A stretch of 64,000 nucleotides of DNA, taken from contig NZ_CP117029.1 of assembly GCF_028551255.1 (NCBI RefSeq), positions 2,542,001-2,606,000 of the forward strand, written 5' to 3'. The stretch is from Vibrio tubiashii (GTDB lineage: Bacteria > Pseudomonadota > Gammaproteobacteria > Enterobacterales > Vibrionaceae). Each line of letters starts with the position of its first letter. Within the stretch, counting starts at the first letter, position 1. Under the pieces are notes generated by a model. The model ran no database searches. It was not told the origin of the DNA and saw only the letters and a program-made list of their open reading frames with translations. Shown here one piece after another: positions 55,470 through 64,000 of this stretch. The position numbers and the translations under genes were made by a program.

Positions 55470-56705
55470 TTAGTCAGCTTGACGACGTAAGAACGCAGGG
55501 ATATCAAGATAGCCGCTTTCTTTATCTGCCTTAGGCGCTGCTGCACTTTGACCCGCACCCGAACCAGACGGTGTTGATGTCGTTGGCTGAGGAGTTACCT
55601 GAGGTTTCTCTTGCAAAGTTGGTGCCGCTTTTTCTTCCACTTTATTGACAGTCTGCTGAGCAGGTGCCGTTTGTGGTTGAGTCTGCGGTTGAGCAACAGG
55701 AGCGACTTTCGCTTTGCCACCCGCAACTAAAGTAATGTCAGGTTTCTTCTCGTTACCAATACCAGTAGCAACAACGGTCACACGGATTTCATCAGCCATA
55801 TCAGGATCTAATGAAGTACCGATTACGACTGTTGCATTATCTGAAGCAAACGCTTTAACTGTGTTACCTACGGTTTCGAACTCATCTAGACGCATGTCTA
55901 GACCTGCCGTGATGTTAACCAACACACCGCGTGCTCCAGCAAGATCGATATCTTCTAGAAGTGGGCTAGAAATTGCCATTTCTGCCGCTTCTTCAGCGCG
56001 ATCTTCGCCTTTAGCAACACCGCTACCCATCATGGCATGACCCATTTCTGACATCACTGTTCTTACGTCAGCAAAGTCGACGTTAATCATGCCTGGACGA
56101 GTAATCAGTTCTGCAATACCTTGTACTGCATTCTTTAATACATCGTTCGCGCTAGCAAAGGCTTCAAGTAGTGTAATACCACGGCCAAGTACCTTAAGAA
56201 GCTTCTCGTTAGGAATCGTAATTAACGAGTCCACGTGCTTAGAAAGCTCTTCGATACCTTGCTCAGCAAAAGCTAAACGCTTTTTGCCTTCGAAGCTAAA
56301 TGGCTTAGTAACTACAGCAACCGTTAGGATGCCTAGCTCTTTTGCCACTTCTGCAATAACAGGAGCTGCACCTGTACCAGTACCACCGCCCATACCAGCT
56401 GCGATAAATACCATATCGGCACCGTTTAGCTCTTCTTTAATGCGATCGCGATCTTCGAGAGCTGCGTCACGTCCTACTTGAGGATTCGCACCAGCACCAA
56501 GACCTTTGGTCATATCACCACCAATCTGAATAACACTATTCACACTGGTTTTACGAAGCGCCTGAGCATCAGTATTAATACTAATGAACTCAACACCTTC
56601 GATGGATTCACGTACCATGTGTTCAACGGCGTTACCGCCACCGCCACCAACCCCAACGACCTTAATAACTGCGTCGTCAGACATTTCCATCATCGGTTCA
56701 AACAT
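55470..56705 (-). CDS. ftsZ: Cell division tubulin homologue FtsZ
   Basis: A 411-residue GTPase that polymerises into the division ring. Tubulin signature [12 protein letters not shown]7 loop residues in the [11 protein letters not shown] segment, N-terminal [12 protein letters not shown]. The variable linker is Pro/Gln/Thr-rich (from about residue 325 to 390). The conserved C-terminal peptide [12 protein letters not shown] binds FtsA and ZipA. It starts at MFEPMMEMS with GGAG ahead. Confidence 0.98.
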   Translation of the reverse strand: MFEPMMEMSDDAVIKVVGVGGGGGNAVEHMVRESIEGVEFISINTDAQALRKTSVNSVIQIGGDMTKGLGAGANPQVGRDAALEDRDRIKEELNGADMVFIAAGMGGGTGTGAAPVIAEVAKELGILTVAVVTKPFSFEGKKRLAFAEQGIEELSKHVDSLITIPNEKLLKVLGRGITLLEAFASANDVLKNAVQGIAELITRPGMINVDFADVRTVMSEMGHAMMGSGVAKGEDRAEEAAEMAISSPLLEDIDLAGARGVLVNITAGLDMRLDEFETVGNTVKAFASDNATVVIGTSLDPDMADEIRVTVVATGIGNEKKPDITLVAGGKAKVAPVAQPQTQPQTAPAQQTVNKVEEKAAPTLQEKPQVTPQPTTSTPSGSGAGQSAAAPKADKESGYLDIPAFLRRQAD

Positions 56706-56735
56706 GTGTTATCTCCGTTTTTCCTGCCGCTCAGG

Positions 56736-57998
56736 TTAAAACTCTTTTTGTATCCAATTACGCAAACGACCAAACAACCCCGTTACTGACGAACGCGCTG
56801 GCTCGTTGTACTCAGTATCGTCGTTAATTTGACTGTCTCTTGCATAATGAAGTAAACCAACTGCCGTAGAATGATACGGCTCTTTTACATAATCCGTTAA
56901 GCCGCTTACCTCTAGAGGTTTGCCGACTCTGACTTGGTTGCGGAAAACGCGTTCCGCACACTCGACCAGTCCTTCAATCTGTGCCGCTCCACCAGTGAGC
57001 ACCACACCTGCTGCTAGGTGATGTTTAATCCCTTCTTCGCGCAGCTTTTCTTGAACTGTATCGATGGTTTGATTAACCAGCCCCATAAGCTCAGTATAAC
57101 GGGGCTCAATCACTTCAGACAGTGTCTGTCTTTGCAAACTGCGTGATGGACGCCCGCCAACGCTAGGAACGTTAACCGTGTCATCTTTACTGACTAGCTC
57201 ACTAAGAGCACAGCCATATTTTACTTTTATCTCTTCCGCATCACTCACTGGTGTACCGAAAGCAAAGGCGATATCGCTTGTCACTGCGTTACCAGCATAA
57301 GAGAACACTTCAGTATGACGTAGCGCGCCGCCAGTCCAAATGGAAACATCCATAGTACCAGCACCAATATCAACTACACATACACCGAGCTCACGCTCAT
57401 CTTCGGTAATCACAGCATTGCTTGCTGCTAAACCGGAATAGACTAGGTGTTCAACTTTAAGCCCGCAGCGCTCAACCGCTTTAATAATATTTCTTGCCAT
57501 ATCATTGTGACAAGAAATTAGGTGTACGCTGACTTCCATGCGCACTCCTGATAAACCTAGCGGATTTTTAATCCCTTCTTGGTAATCAATCGTAAATTCT
57601 TGAGGAATTACATGCAGAATGCGCTGTTCGTCACCAATTTTGATCGATTTTGCCGTATGGATTGCACGATCCATATCTTCTTGAGAAACCTCTTCATCAG
57701 AGATAGTTCCCATACCTTTTTCAATACGGCTCGCAATGTGGCGCCCTGAAAGCGAAATAAAAACATTGCTAATTTGGCACTCGGCCATCAATTCAGCTTG
57801 GTCAACGGCGCGCTGAACCGATTTTACTACCGATTCAAGGTCGTTAACGCCGCCCTTGTCCATCCCGCGAGACGGACTACTGCCTGCGCCAATAATGTTA
57901 ATTTGACCATCAGGCAATACTTCGCCTACGAGAGCCGATACGGTAGCAGTGCCTATATCAAGACCAACAATAATGTTGTCATCAGCGGTCTTAGTCAT
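56736..57998 (-). CDS. ftsA: Cell division protein FtsA
   Basis: A 420-residue actin-fold protein tethering FtsZ to the membrane. It has phosphate-1 VGLDIGTATVSALVG, phosphate-2 CVVDIGAGTMDVSIW and an adenosine motif near LTGGAAQIEG. A C-terminal amphipathic helix (GLFGRLRNWIQKEF) provides the membrane anchor. The start overlaps the ftsQ end by eight bases. It is followed by ftsZ after a 30-base gap. Confidence 0.98.
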   Translation of the reverse strand: MTKTADDNIIVGLDIGTATVSALVGEVLPDGQINIIGAGSSPSRGMDKGGVNDLESVVKSVQRAVDQAELMAECQISNVFISLSGRHIASRIEKGMGTISDEEVSQEDMDRAIHTAKSIKIGDEQRILHVIPQEFTIDYQEGIKNPLGLSGVRMEVSVHLISCHNDMARNIIKAVERCGLKVEHLVYSGLAASNAVITEDERELGVCVVDIGAGTMDVSIWTGGALRHTEVFSYAGNAVTSDIAFAFGTPVSDAEEIKVKYGCALSELVSKDDTVNVPSVGGRPSRSLQRQTLSEVIEPRYTELMGLVNQTIDTVQEKLREEGIKHHLAAGVVLTGGAAQIEGLVECAERVFRNQVRVGKPLEVSGLTDYVKEPYHSTAVGLLHYARDSQINDDTEYNEPARSSVTGLFGRLRNWIQKEF

Positions 57999-58773
57999 CT
58001 GTAGTCTCTTGTGCTAACTCTTGTTCTGGGAACCATCCTATTGATGCTCCCGTATCATACCTGAGGTCTATGTAGCTCACTCGCTGAGTGTCACTACCCA
58101 AATTCTTGTAAAGAGAGATAAAGCGCTCTATTCGCTCTTCTAACGACTCTTTGCCAAGCTCTAAACGAATGCCATTATCGAGGATGATTTGCCACGCTCG
58201 ACGATCATTTAAAACTAACGATGTGATCATTAGGTTAAGTGCTTCAAATCGCGGACTAATGTCTCGCCATACCTGAAGAACTTCTTCACTGGTGCCTTGC
58301 GGCCCGTATAGCTTGACGCGTTCTTCTTCCAGTTTGCCAATATCACCATCAAATACCTGACCGTAATCATTGAGCAAAGCATTCCCATTCCAGATCGCCT
58401 CTGCATGGTGCTCTGTCAGAAAAACTTTAACCGTGTCTGGCCACTGCTTACGAATAGAAGCATGAGAAACCCAAGGGATCGACTCCGCCATGTTCTGCAA
58501 CACATCCACATCCTGAGACATAAATGTACCGACATGCTCAAGCCGAGCAAAAGCTCGTTGAACATCTAAAGCAGATACATAGTGTAATTCGCCCTGAAGC
58601 ACGATTTTTGAAAGGGGTAGACGTTGATCGTCCCACATCCAAGTAATCGTTGAGTAGAGGAGGGAGCCAATTAACAACAAGACCACCAGCAAGAAACTAC
58701 CACCGAGGGCATGCTCTTTTACTAGTGGCATAGCGGTTAAACGACGGCCTTCATTAAAAGCACTTTTAATCAA
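57991..58773 (-). CDS. ftsQ: Cell division protein FtsQ
   Basis: A 260-residue bitopic division protein. A short cytoplasmic N terminus precedes one membrane helix (GGSFLLVVLLLIGSLLYST, about residues 24-42). Then comes a POTRA domain (LSKIVLQGELHYVSALDVQRAF) and the C-terminal beta domain that binds FtsB. The start is taken as TTG with AAGGA nine bases ahead; an ATG fourteen codons later would remove the cytoplasmic segment. No ddl gene precedes it; murC lies 185 bases upstream. Confidence 0.93.
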   Translation of the reverse strand: MIKSAFNEGRRLTAMPLVKEHALGGSFLLVVLLLIGSLLYSTITWMWDDQRLPLSKIVLQGELHYVSALDVQRAFARLEHVGTFMSQDVDVLQNMAESIPWVSHASIRKQWPDTVKVFLTEHHAEAIWNGNALLNDYGQVFDGDIGKLEEERVKLYGPQGTSEEVLQVWRDISPRFEALNLMITSLVLNDRRAWQIILDNGIRLELGKESLEERIERFISLYKNLGSDTQRVSYIDLRYDTGASIGWFPEQELAQETTDD

Positions 58774-58958
58774 AGTCCATAGTCCTTGCCATTAGCTCGC
58801 TTATTTTTTCCCTATCCCAATTCGTATAATAGAGGCAAAAGCACTTACTTTAACCTTCGGATTATACTGGCGTCCTAGAAAGTATCAAACACTGAAAGTG
58901 ATAAATCGCTACTTAAAATGCAATAAGTGACGCAAATACCCAAAATTCGATGTTTTAA

Positions 58959-60419
58959 CTAGGCCTGAGTCATCTTATCGATACTTAACTCAAAAGCAGC
59001 AAGCTGTTTAGCTACTTTACCGACATCACCCGCGCCCTGAGTTAGTACTAAGTCACCATCTTGTAAAACATTAGCGAGAACTGAAGGTAACGCCTTGCTT
59101 TCAGGGACAAAAATTGGATCAAGCTTGCCACGACTGCGAATCGTACGGCATAGAGCCCGACCATCTGCCCCGGCAATTGGTTTCTCACCTGCCGAATAAA
59201 CATCGAGCATGATCAGAACATCCACTTGCTCTAGAACATTGGCGAAATCATCGTAAAGATCGCGCGTTCGGCTATAGCGGTGAGGTTGGAAGATCATCAC
59301 TAGACGCTTATCTTTCCAACCATTGCGTGCTGCTTGAATGGTCACATCGACTTCTGTCGGGTGGTGTCCGTAGTCATCAACCAACATTGCCTGACCATTA
59401 CCCGTGTCAAACTCACCCAGATGGTCAAATCGACGGCCTGTGCCTTGTGTGCCCGCCATCGCATTCAAAATCGCTTCGTCTGCAATATCATCTTCGGTCG
59501 CAACCGCAATCGCAGCTGAAGCATTCAAGGCATTGTGGCGACCCGGAATATTGAGCGTAATATCGAGGTCTGCTTTGCCTTGACGGATAACCGTGAACTT
59601 ACCTTGCTGACCTTCTTGACGGTAGTTATCAATGCGTACATCCGCGTCTTCAGAGAAACCATAGGTAATCACTTGGCGACTGATCTTCGGCACCAATTCT
59701 CGTACAACAGGATCGTCAATACAAACAATCGCTTGGCCGTAAAATGGCAGATTATGTAAGAAATCGATGAAAGTTTGCTTTAAGGTCTCGAAATCCCCAC
59801 CATAAGTATCCATATGATCCGCTTCGATATTAGTTACGATGCTCACCATAGGTTGAAGGTGTAAGAAGGACGCGTCGCTCTCGTCTGCTTCCGCAATCAA
59901 GATACGGCTAGAACCTAAGCGCGCATTGGTACCTGCACTCTTAACCAATCCGCCGTTGACGAAGGTTGGATCGAGACCAGCTTCTGAGTAGATCTGAGTA
60001 ACTAGCGCTGTGGTCGTTGTTTTACCATGCGTACCCGCAACGGCAATGCCGTGGCGGAATCGCATCAACTCTGCCAACATCTCTGCACGGCGCACCACCG
60101 GAATACGCGCTGCTCGCGCGGCAATAATCTCAGGGTTCTCTTCATTAATCGCGGTGGAAACCACCACTACGCTCGCTTTAGCAACGTTCTCTTCTGCGTG
60201 GCCGATATAGACAGTGGCACCTTTTTGCGTTAAACGCTCTGTCACTGGGTTTTCAGCGATATCTGAACCTGAGATTTGGTAGCCTTCGTTAAGCAGCACT
60301 TCGGCAATACCACTCATCCCTGCCCCACCAATGCCGATAAAGTGAATACATTTCACGCGGCGCATCTCTGGCACCATAGCGCGAATTTGAGCTAAATCTT
60401 GAGTATGTTGAATTGTCAT
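58959..60419 (-). CDS. murC: UDP-N-acetylmuramate-L-alanine ligase
   Basis: A 486-residue Mur ligase adding L-alanine to UDP-MurNAc. N-terminal Rossmann [19 protein letters not shown] binds the nucleotide substrate. ATP P-loop [13 protein letters not shown], then [12 protein letters not shown], the [14 protein letters not shown] region and [12 protein letters not shown] in the C-terminal domain. It starts at ATG 11 bases after murG. Confidence 0.98.
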   Translation of the reverse strand: MTIQHTQDLAQIRAMVPEMRRVKCIHFIGIGGAGMSGIAEVLLNEGYQISGSDIAENPVTERLTQKGATVYIGHAEENVAKASVVVVSTAINEENPEIIAARAARIPVVRRAEMLAELMRFRHGIAVAGTHGKTTTTALVTQIYSEAGLDPTFVNGGLVKSAGTNARLGSSRILIAEADESDASFLHLQPMVSIVTNIEADHMDTYGGDFETLKQTFIDFLHNLPFYGQAIVCIDDPVVRELVPKISRQVITYGFSEDADVRIDNYRQEGQQGKFTVIRQGKADLDITLNIPGRHNALNASAAIAVATEDDIADEAILNAMAGTQGTGRRFDHLGEFDTGNGQAMLVDDYGHHPTEVDVTIQAARNGWKDKRLVMIFQPHRYSRTRDLYDDFANVLEQVDVLIMLDVYSAGEKPIAGADGRALCRTIRSRGKLDPIFVPESKALPSVLANVLQDGDLVLTQGAGDVGKVAKQLAAFELSIDKMTQA

Positions 60420-60430
60420 AAATCTTCTCG

Positions 60431-61492
60431 TTATTTCGTCAATGCAACAATGGCTTCAGCCACCACTTTATCTGCATCTAACTTAGCAGCCCTACGAGCC
60501 TCGCTCGCCATAGCCTTTAGTTTGCTTCGATCCAGTGCCTTAATCTCAGACACTAGCTTGTCAACCGTCAGTTCAGGCTGCTCAATCATTTTTGCTGCGC
60601 CACATTCTACTAAGTGGTCAGCATTTAAAGCTTGTTGTCGGTCTTTATGCATAAATGGGATAAAGATTGCACCTACCCCAGCAGCAGAGACCTCTGATAC
60701 CGTTAACGCACCTGAGCGGCAAACCAGTAAATCTGCCCAGTCATACGCCTTGGCGACATCGTCAATAAACTCTGTTACTTGTGCATTTTGCACATTATTT
60801 GCTTGGTATGCCTGCGTCACTTCATCGCGGTTGTTCTTACCCGCTTGGTGGCGAATCTCAAACTCATCGCCTAGCTTAGCCATTACATCAGGTAAGGTGC
60901 GGTTAAGTATTTGTGCGCCTTGGCTGCCACCCATGACTAGAATACGAACTTTGCCATCACGCTCAGCCATGCGTTGCTCAGGCTCGCTAATTGCAACCAC
61001 ATCTTCTCTCACTGGATTGCCAACAACCTCAGCATTAGGAAATGCGCCTGGGAACGCTTGAAAAACCTTCTTGGCAATCTTAGACAACCACTGATTAGTT
61101 AAACCCGCGACAGCATTCTGCTCATGCAACACCACAGGAATACCCAGTAGCCAAGCAGCAATGCCACCCGGCCCGCTAACGTAGCCGCCCATTCCTAGCA
61201 CAGCATCTGGCTGCCAACGCTTCATATGCGCCCTAGCCTGCATAATTGCATTTAGGATCTGAAAGGGTGCTTTAATCAAGCGAGCAATACCTTGACCTCG
61301 TAGACCTTTTACCTTGATAAAGTCGATCTCAATGCCATGTTTGGGCACTAGGTCGGCTTCCATTCTGTCTGCGGTGCCTAACCAGCGGATCTCCCACCCT
61401 TGAGATTGAAGTTGTTTAGCAACCGCAAGACCTGGGAATACGTGACCGCCTGTACCACCAGCCATCACCATTAATCGTTTATTCTTTTTCAT
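60431..61492 (-). CDS. murG: UDP-GlcNAc transferase MurG (lipid II synthesis)
   Basis: A 353-residue GT28 glycosyltransferase at the inner face of the membrane that converts lipid I to lipid II. Glycine-rich motifs [18 protein letters not shown] and [27 protein letters not shown], and the donor-site [12 protein letters not shown] and [15 protein letters not shown] are complete. The ATG at 61492 gives the expected start [13 protein letters not shown] and overlaps ftsW by 14 bases. A GTG further up is in frame but lies deep inside ftsW. Confidence 0.97.
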   Translation of the reverse strand: MKKNKRLMVMAGGTGGHVFPGLAVAKQLQSQGWEIRWLGTADRMEADLVPKHGIEIDFIKVKGLRGQGIARLIKAPFQILNAIMQARAHMKRWQPDAVLGMGGYVSGPGGIAAWLLGIPVVLHEQNAVAGLTNQWLSKIAKKVFQAFPGAFPNAEVVGNPVREDVVAISEPEQRMAERDGKVRILVMGGSQGAQILNRTLPDVMAKLGDEFEIRHQAGKNNRDEVTQAYQANNVQNAQVTEFIDDVAKAYDWADLLVCRSGALTVSEVSAAGVGAIFIPFMHKDRQQALNADHLVECGAAKMIEQPELTVDKLVSEIKALDRSKLKAMASEARRAAKLDADKVVAEAIVALTK

Positions 61493-62675
61493 CGTTATCT
61501 GTGTTTTGTTGTGTTTCTGCACTGGCTATACGGCATTCATAATCAATGCGCAGCAATATCGATACAGCGACTGACATAATGATCAAACTTGAACCACCAT
61601 AACTGATCAGTGGTAGTGTTAAACCTTTGGTTGGCACCATACCTGCCGCAGCGCCTACATTCACTAAGGTTTGAAAAGCAAACCAAATACCTATACCAAA
61701 TGCCAAGTAACCGCCAAACAACTGGTTGTTATCAAAAGCTTTGCGACCAATAAATATCGCTTTCAGCACCAAGCTAAAAATCAGCATCAAGACTAAAACC
61801 ACACCCACATAGCCCAACTCTTCGGCCAAAACAGCGAATACAAAGTCAGTATGTGCTTCAGGAAGATACTCTAGTTTTTGGATTGAGTTACCAAGACCTT
61901 GACCAAACCACTCACCGCGACCAAACGCCATTAAAGATTGGGTTAGCTGGTAGCCACTGCCGAACGGGTCTTCCCACGGGTCGAGGAATGAGGTGACGCG
62001 GCGCATACGATAAGGCTCGATGTAAATCAGAGTGGCAACCGAGAGTAGCCCAACCACCATCAAAGCCAGAAACTGAGTGAGTTTAGCGCCGGCAATAAAC
62101 AGCATGCCAAACAGAGTCACCAACATTACGACCACTGTACCTAAGTCTGGTTGCAGTAGCAGTAAACTGGCTAAGGTAGCAAAAACAATAATAGGTTTAA
62201 TAAAGCCACCGAAAAAGCTCGACCTCACTTCTTCATTTTTACGTACCAGATAACCGGACATAAAGATAAACAGTGATAGTTTGGCCACTTCAGCGGGTTG
62301 TAAGTTAAACAAGCCAAGGGGTATCCAACGTGACGCCCCATTTACTGACTTACCCGCCACCAGCACGACGAAGAGCAGAAATATCGATAGCAGCAACAAC
62401 CAAGTGCTGTATTGCGCCCACCGCTTAGTCGGCACTTGTAGAATTACCGCAGACGTCGACAATGCCAAAACCAGAAAGATGGCGTGGCGGAACATAAAGT
62501 GGAACGGTTGCTCCGTTAGCCGTGAGCTAATTGGGAAAGAAGCAGAAGTCACCATCACTAAGCCTGTTAGCATTAGGCCTAATGAAATCCATACCAATTG
62601 ACGGTCATACAAAGCCTCAGGTGAAGCTGAAGTCACCCAACGTTTAATACTGCCAAAGACGTTTTGAATCTGCAT
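61479..62675 (-). CDS. ftsW: Peptidoglycan glycosyltransferase FtsW (SEDS)
   Basis: A 398-residue SEDS-family polymerase with about ten helices acting with FtsI in septal wall synthesis. The catalytic periplasmic-loop aspartate region is [11 protein letters not shown]. Other markers: [53 protein letters not shown] and [17 protein letters not shown]. The short tail (NTDNDEKE) overlaps murG. It begins 14 bases after murD. Confidence 0.97.
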   Translation of the reverse strand: MQIQNVFGSIKRWVTSASPEALYDRQLVWISLGLMLTGLVMVTSASFPISSRLTEQPFHFMFRHAIFLVLALSTSAVILQVPTKRWAQYSTWLLLLSIFLLFVVLVAGKSVNGASRWIPLGLFNLQPAEVAKLSLFIFMSGYLVRKNEEVRSSFFGGFIKPIIVFATLASLLLLQPDLGTVVVMLVTLFGMLFIAGAKLTQFLALMVVGLLSVATLIYIEPYRMRRVTSFLDPWEDPFGSGYQLTQSLMAFGRGEWFGQGLGNSIQKLEYLPEAHTDFVFAVLAEELGYVGVVLVLMLIFSLVLKAIFIGRKAFDNNQLFGGYLAFGIGIWFAFQTLVNVGAAAGMVPTKGLTLPLISYGGSSLIIMSVAVSILLRIDYECRIASAETQQNTDNDEKE

Positions 62676-62689
62676 ATATCTCGGTGAAT

Positions 62690-64000
62690 TTAAGCGTAAG
62701 CTTTTGCAAGCTCGGTGAAGGCATCTCCGCGAGCCATAAAGTTATTAAACTGATCAAAGCTCGCACAAGCAGGTGATAATAGCACCATATCACCGGATGA
62801 AACTTGAGTGGCAACCCATTTGATGATTTCGTGCATGGTATCAAAACGTTTCGCACTACTGTGTAGCGGCATAAACTGTTCGCCATCTTCACCAAAGCAG
62901 CACAGCTGTACGTTGAGCGACTTTAAAATCGGGGCAAGTTCAGAGAAATCAGCACCTTTACCGACACCACCAACCAGCAAGTAGAGTTTACCTTCAAGCT
63001 CTAATCCTGCTAACGCTGCCATAGTGCTAGCAACATTGGTCGCCTTAGAATCATTGACCCACTTAACACCTTGATTATCGGCAACAACCTGGCATCTGTG
63101 TGTCAAACCGTTGTAAGACTTAAGTGCAGATAGCCCTTTCGCCACATCGACTCCAGCTTCGGTCAATAGGGCTAATACCACTAAAGCATTGGCGACGTTA
63201 TGTCGACCAACTAAGGAAAGATCACCACTCGCACAAATAGGCTTGCCATCGATGGCTAAATATTCCGTATTGTCTTGATCGAGTAGCGAGAAGCGCGTCG
63301 CTTGGTTAAGACTAAACTCGACTAAATTACTGGCCTGTTCAGGATAGGTTGCTCGGTCATCAGCATTCACAATACAAGCACTAGCATGCTCGAAAATACG
63401 CAGCTTAGCTTGACGGTAATCCTCCATCCCTTGGTAGCGATCCATGTGGTCTTCGGAAAGATTAAGGAAAGCCGCCGCTTTCGGAGCGAGAGATGAGGTG
63501 GTTTCAAGTTGGAAGCTCGAAAGCTCCAATACATAAAGGTCAGCGTCTTGCCTTAGCAAATCTAAAGCAGGCACACCAATATTGCCGCCAACTCCAACCT
63601 TTAAACCTGTCGCTTGAGCCACTTGACCTGTCCAATCAGTCACGGTGCTTTTACCGTTTGATCCAGTAATCGCAATCACTGGCTTGTTGACTTGCCAAGC
63701 AAACAGTTCGATATCACCAACAACTGGAATCTTGGCATTAATGACTTGCTCAATCTCAGGTAGCGCAAGCGCTATACCTGGATTAGTCACTACCAAATCC
63801 GCCGCCATCAACCACGCTTGATTCCAGCCCCCTGAGTGCAGTTCAACACCATCAGGTAGAGCGTCACTGCCCGGAGGATTATCTCGGGTGTCGATAACGC
63901 GAATATCAAGTGTTTTAGGTAATTCTTGCAAGTGTTTAACGACAGAGAGCCCGGTAATACCGAGCCCTACAACCACCACTTTATCAATACCTTGCCAGCG
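62690..64000 (-). CDS. murD: UDP-N-acetylmuramoylalanine-D-glutamate ligase, 5' end outside window
   Basis: A Mur ligase adding D-glutamate, with 436 residues visible. The frame stays open to base 64000. The last codons read [21 protein letters not shown], close to the usual MurD start, so only one or a few residues are missing. Motifs: ATP P-loop [27 protein letters not shown], and [22 protein letters not shown]. Apparent GTG start codons inside the window are internal valines. It leads the part of the dcw cluster seen here. Confidence 0.96.
   Translation of the reverse strand, partial: RWQGIDKVVVVGLGITGLSVVKHLQELPKTLDIRVIDTRDNPPGSDALPDGVELHSGGWNQAWLMAADLVVTNPGIALALPEIEQVINAKIPVVGDIELFAWQVNKPVIAITGSNGKSTVTDWTGQVAQATGLKVGVGGNIGVPALDLLRQDADLYVLELSSFQLETTSSLAPKAAAFLNLSEDHMDRYQGMEDYRQAKLRIFEHASACIVNADDRATYPEQASNLVEFSLNQATRFSLLDQDNTEYLAIDGKPICASGDLSLVGRHNVANALVVLALLTEAGVDVAKGLSALKSYNGLTHRCQVVADNQGVKWVNDSKATNVASTMAALAGLELEGKLYLLVGGVGKGADFSELAPILKSLNVQLCCFGEDGEQFMPLHSSAKRFDTMHEIIKWVATQVSSGDMVLLSPACASFDQFNNFMARGDAFTELAKAYA

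Noticed and set aside
60399..61061. 220-codon frame opposite murG
   Set aside because: It is fully antisense to a clear MurG with conserved motifs; Ser/Arg-rich low-complexity translation is typical of a shadow frame.

Overview
The window is a stretch of ordinary chromosome from a gamma-proteobacterium of the genus Vibrio or a close relative. The evidence is the complete Na+-pumping NQR operon with nqrM and apbE beside it, an OmpK/Tsx-type porin, a PlzC-like PilZ protein next to radA and serB, small Vibrionaceae proteins of the DUF3545 and DUF5363 type, a dcw cluster without ddl, and ERIC-like intergenic palindromes. Nothing looks like a prophage, integron, genomic island, CRISPR array, rRNA or tRNA locus. 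Almost all genes are core genes, so the less explained material is mostly in promoters, leaders and repeats.

Layout. 1-4.2 kb: an atypical RecQ-family helicase (5' end outside the window), SOS-controlled dinB, and a divergent two-receiver diguanylate cyclase. 4.2-11.6 kb (minus strand): nqrABCDEF, then apbE (flavinylates NqrB/NqrC) and nqrM (iron-site maturation). 12-16.2 kb: bolA, rlmG, yajG, a periplasmic cyclophilin and ampG. 16.2-18.2 kb: a ChrR-type anti-sigma/ECF sigma pair behind a Lon-N-domain protein, with a recognisable autoregulatory ECF promoter. 18.5-22 kb: ompK, panE, yajL and a cysteine desulfurase, the last three overlapping by single bases. 22-28 kb: radA, a tandem-PilZ protein, serB and ytjB, flanked by two copies of a mosaic hairpin repeat. 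28-35.8 kb: deoCABD, a XapX mini-protein, the nucleoside transporter nupC, and yjjV with a DUF5363 mini-gene, which together make a nucleoside-salvage neighbourhood. 35.8-44 kb: yaaA, a Na+/alanine symporter, DUF3545, a hemerythrin-like protein, ung, nfo, grcA with two FNR boxes, a LysR regulator and a TSUP permease. 44-50.4 kb: carAB, dapB and mutT. 50.6-54.4 kb: secA and divergent dciA around a nested palindrome. 54.4-64 kb: the distal dcw cluster murD-ftsW-murG-murC-ftsQ-ftsA-ftsZ-lpxC on the minus strand, with murD cut by the window end.

The regulation that can be read directly includes a LexA box at dinB, a TGATCC-N19-TAAA promoter for the ECF sigma gene, two FNR boxes exactly 53 bp apart at grcA, structured leaders ahead of nqrA, deoC and secA, and many intrinsic terminators at converging gene ends. 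Two small genes (XapX and DUF5363) were found by translating intergenic DNA by eye. I see no convincing new multi-gene system. The best candidates for follow-up are the triloop hairpin mosaics, the nested 265-bp palindrome upstream of secA, and the ERIC-like element that supplies the deoA stop codon.
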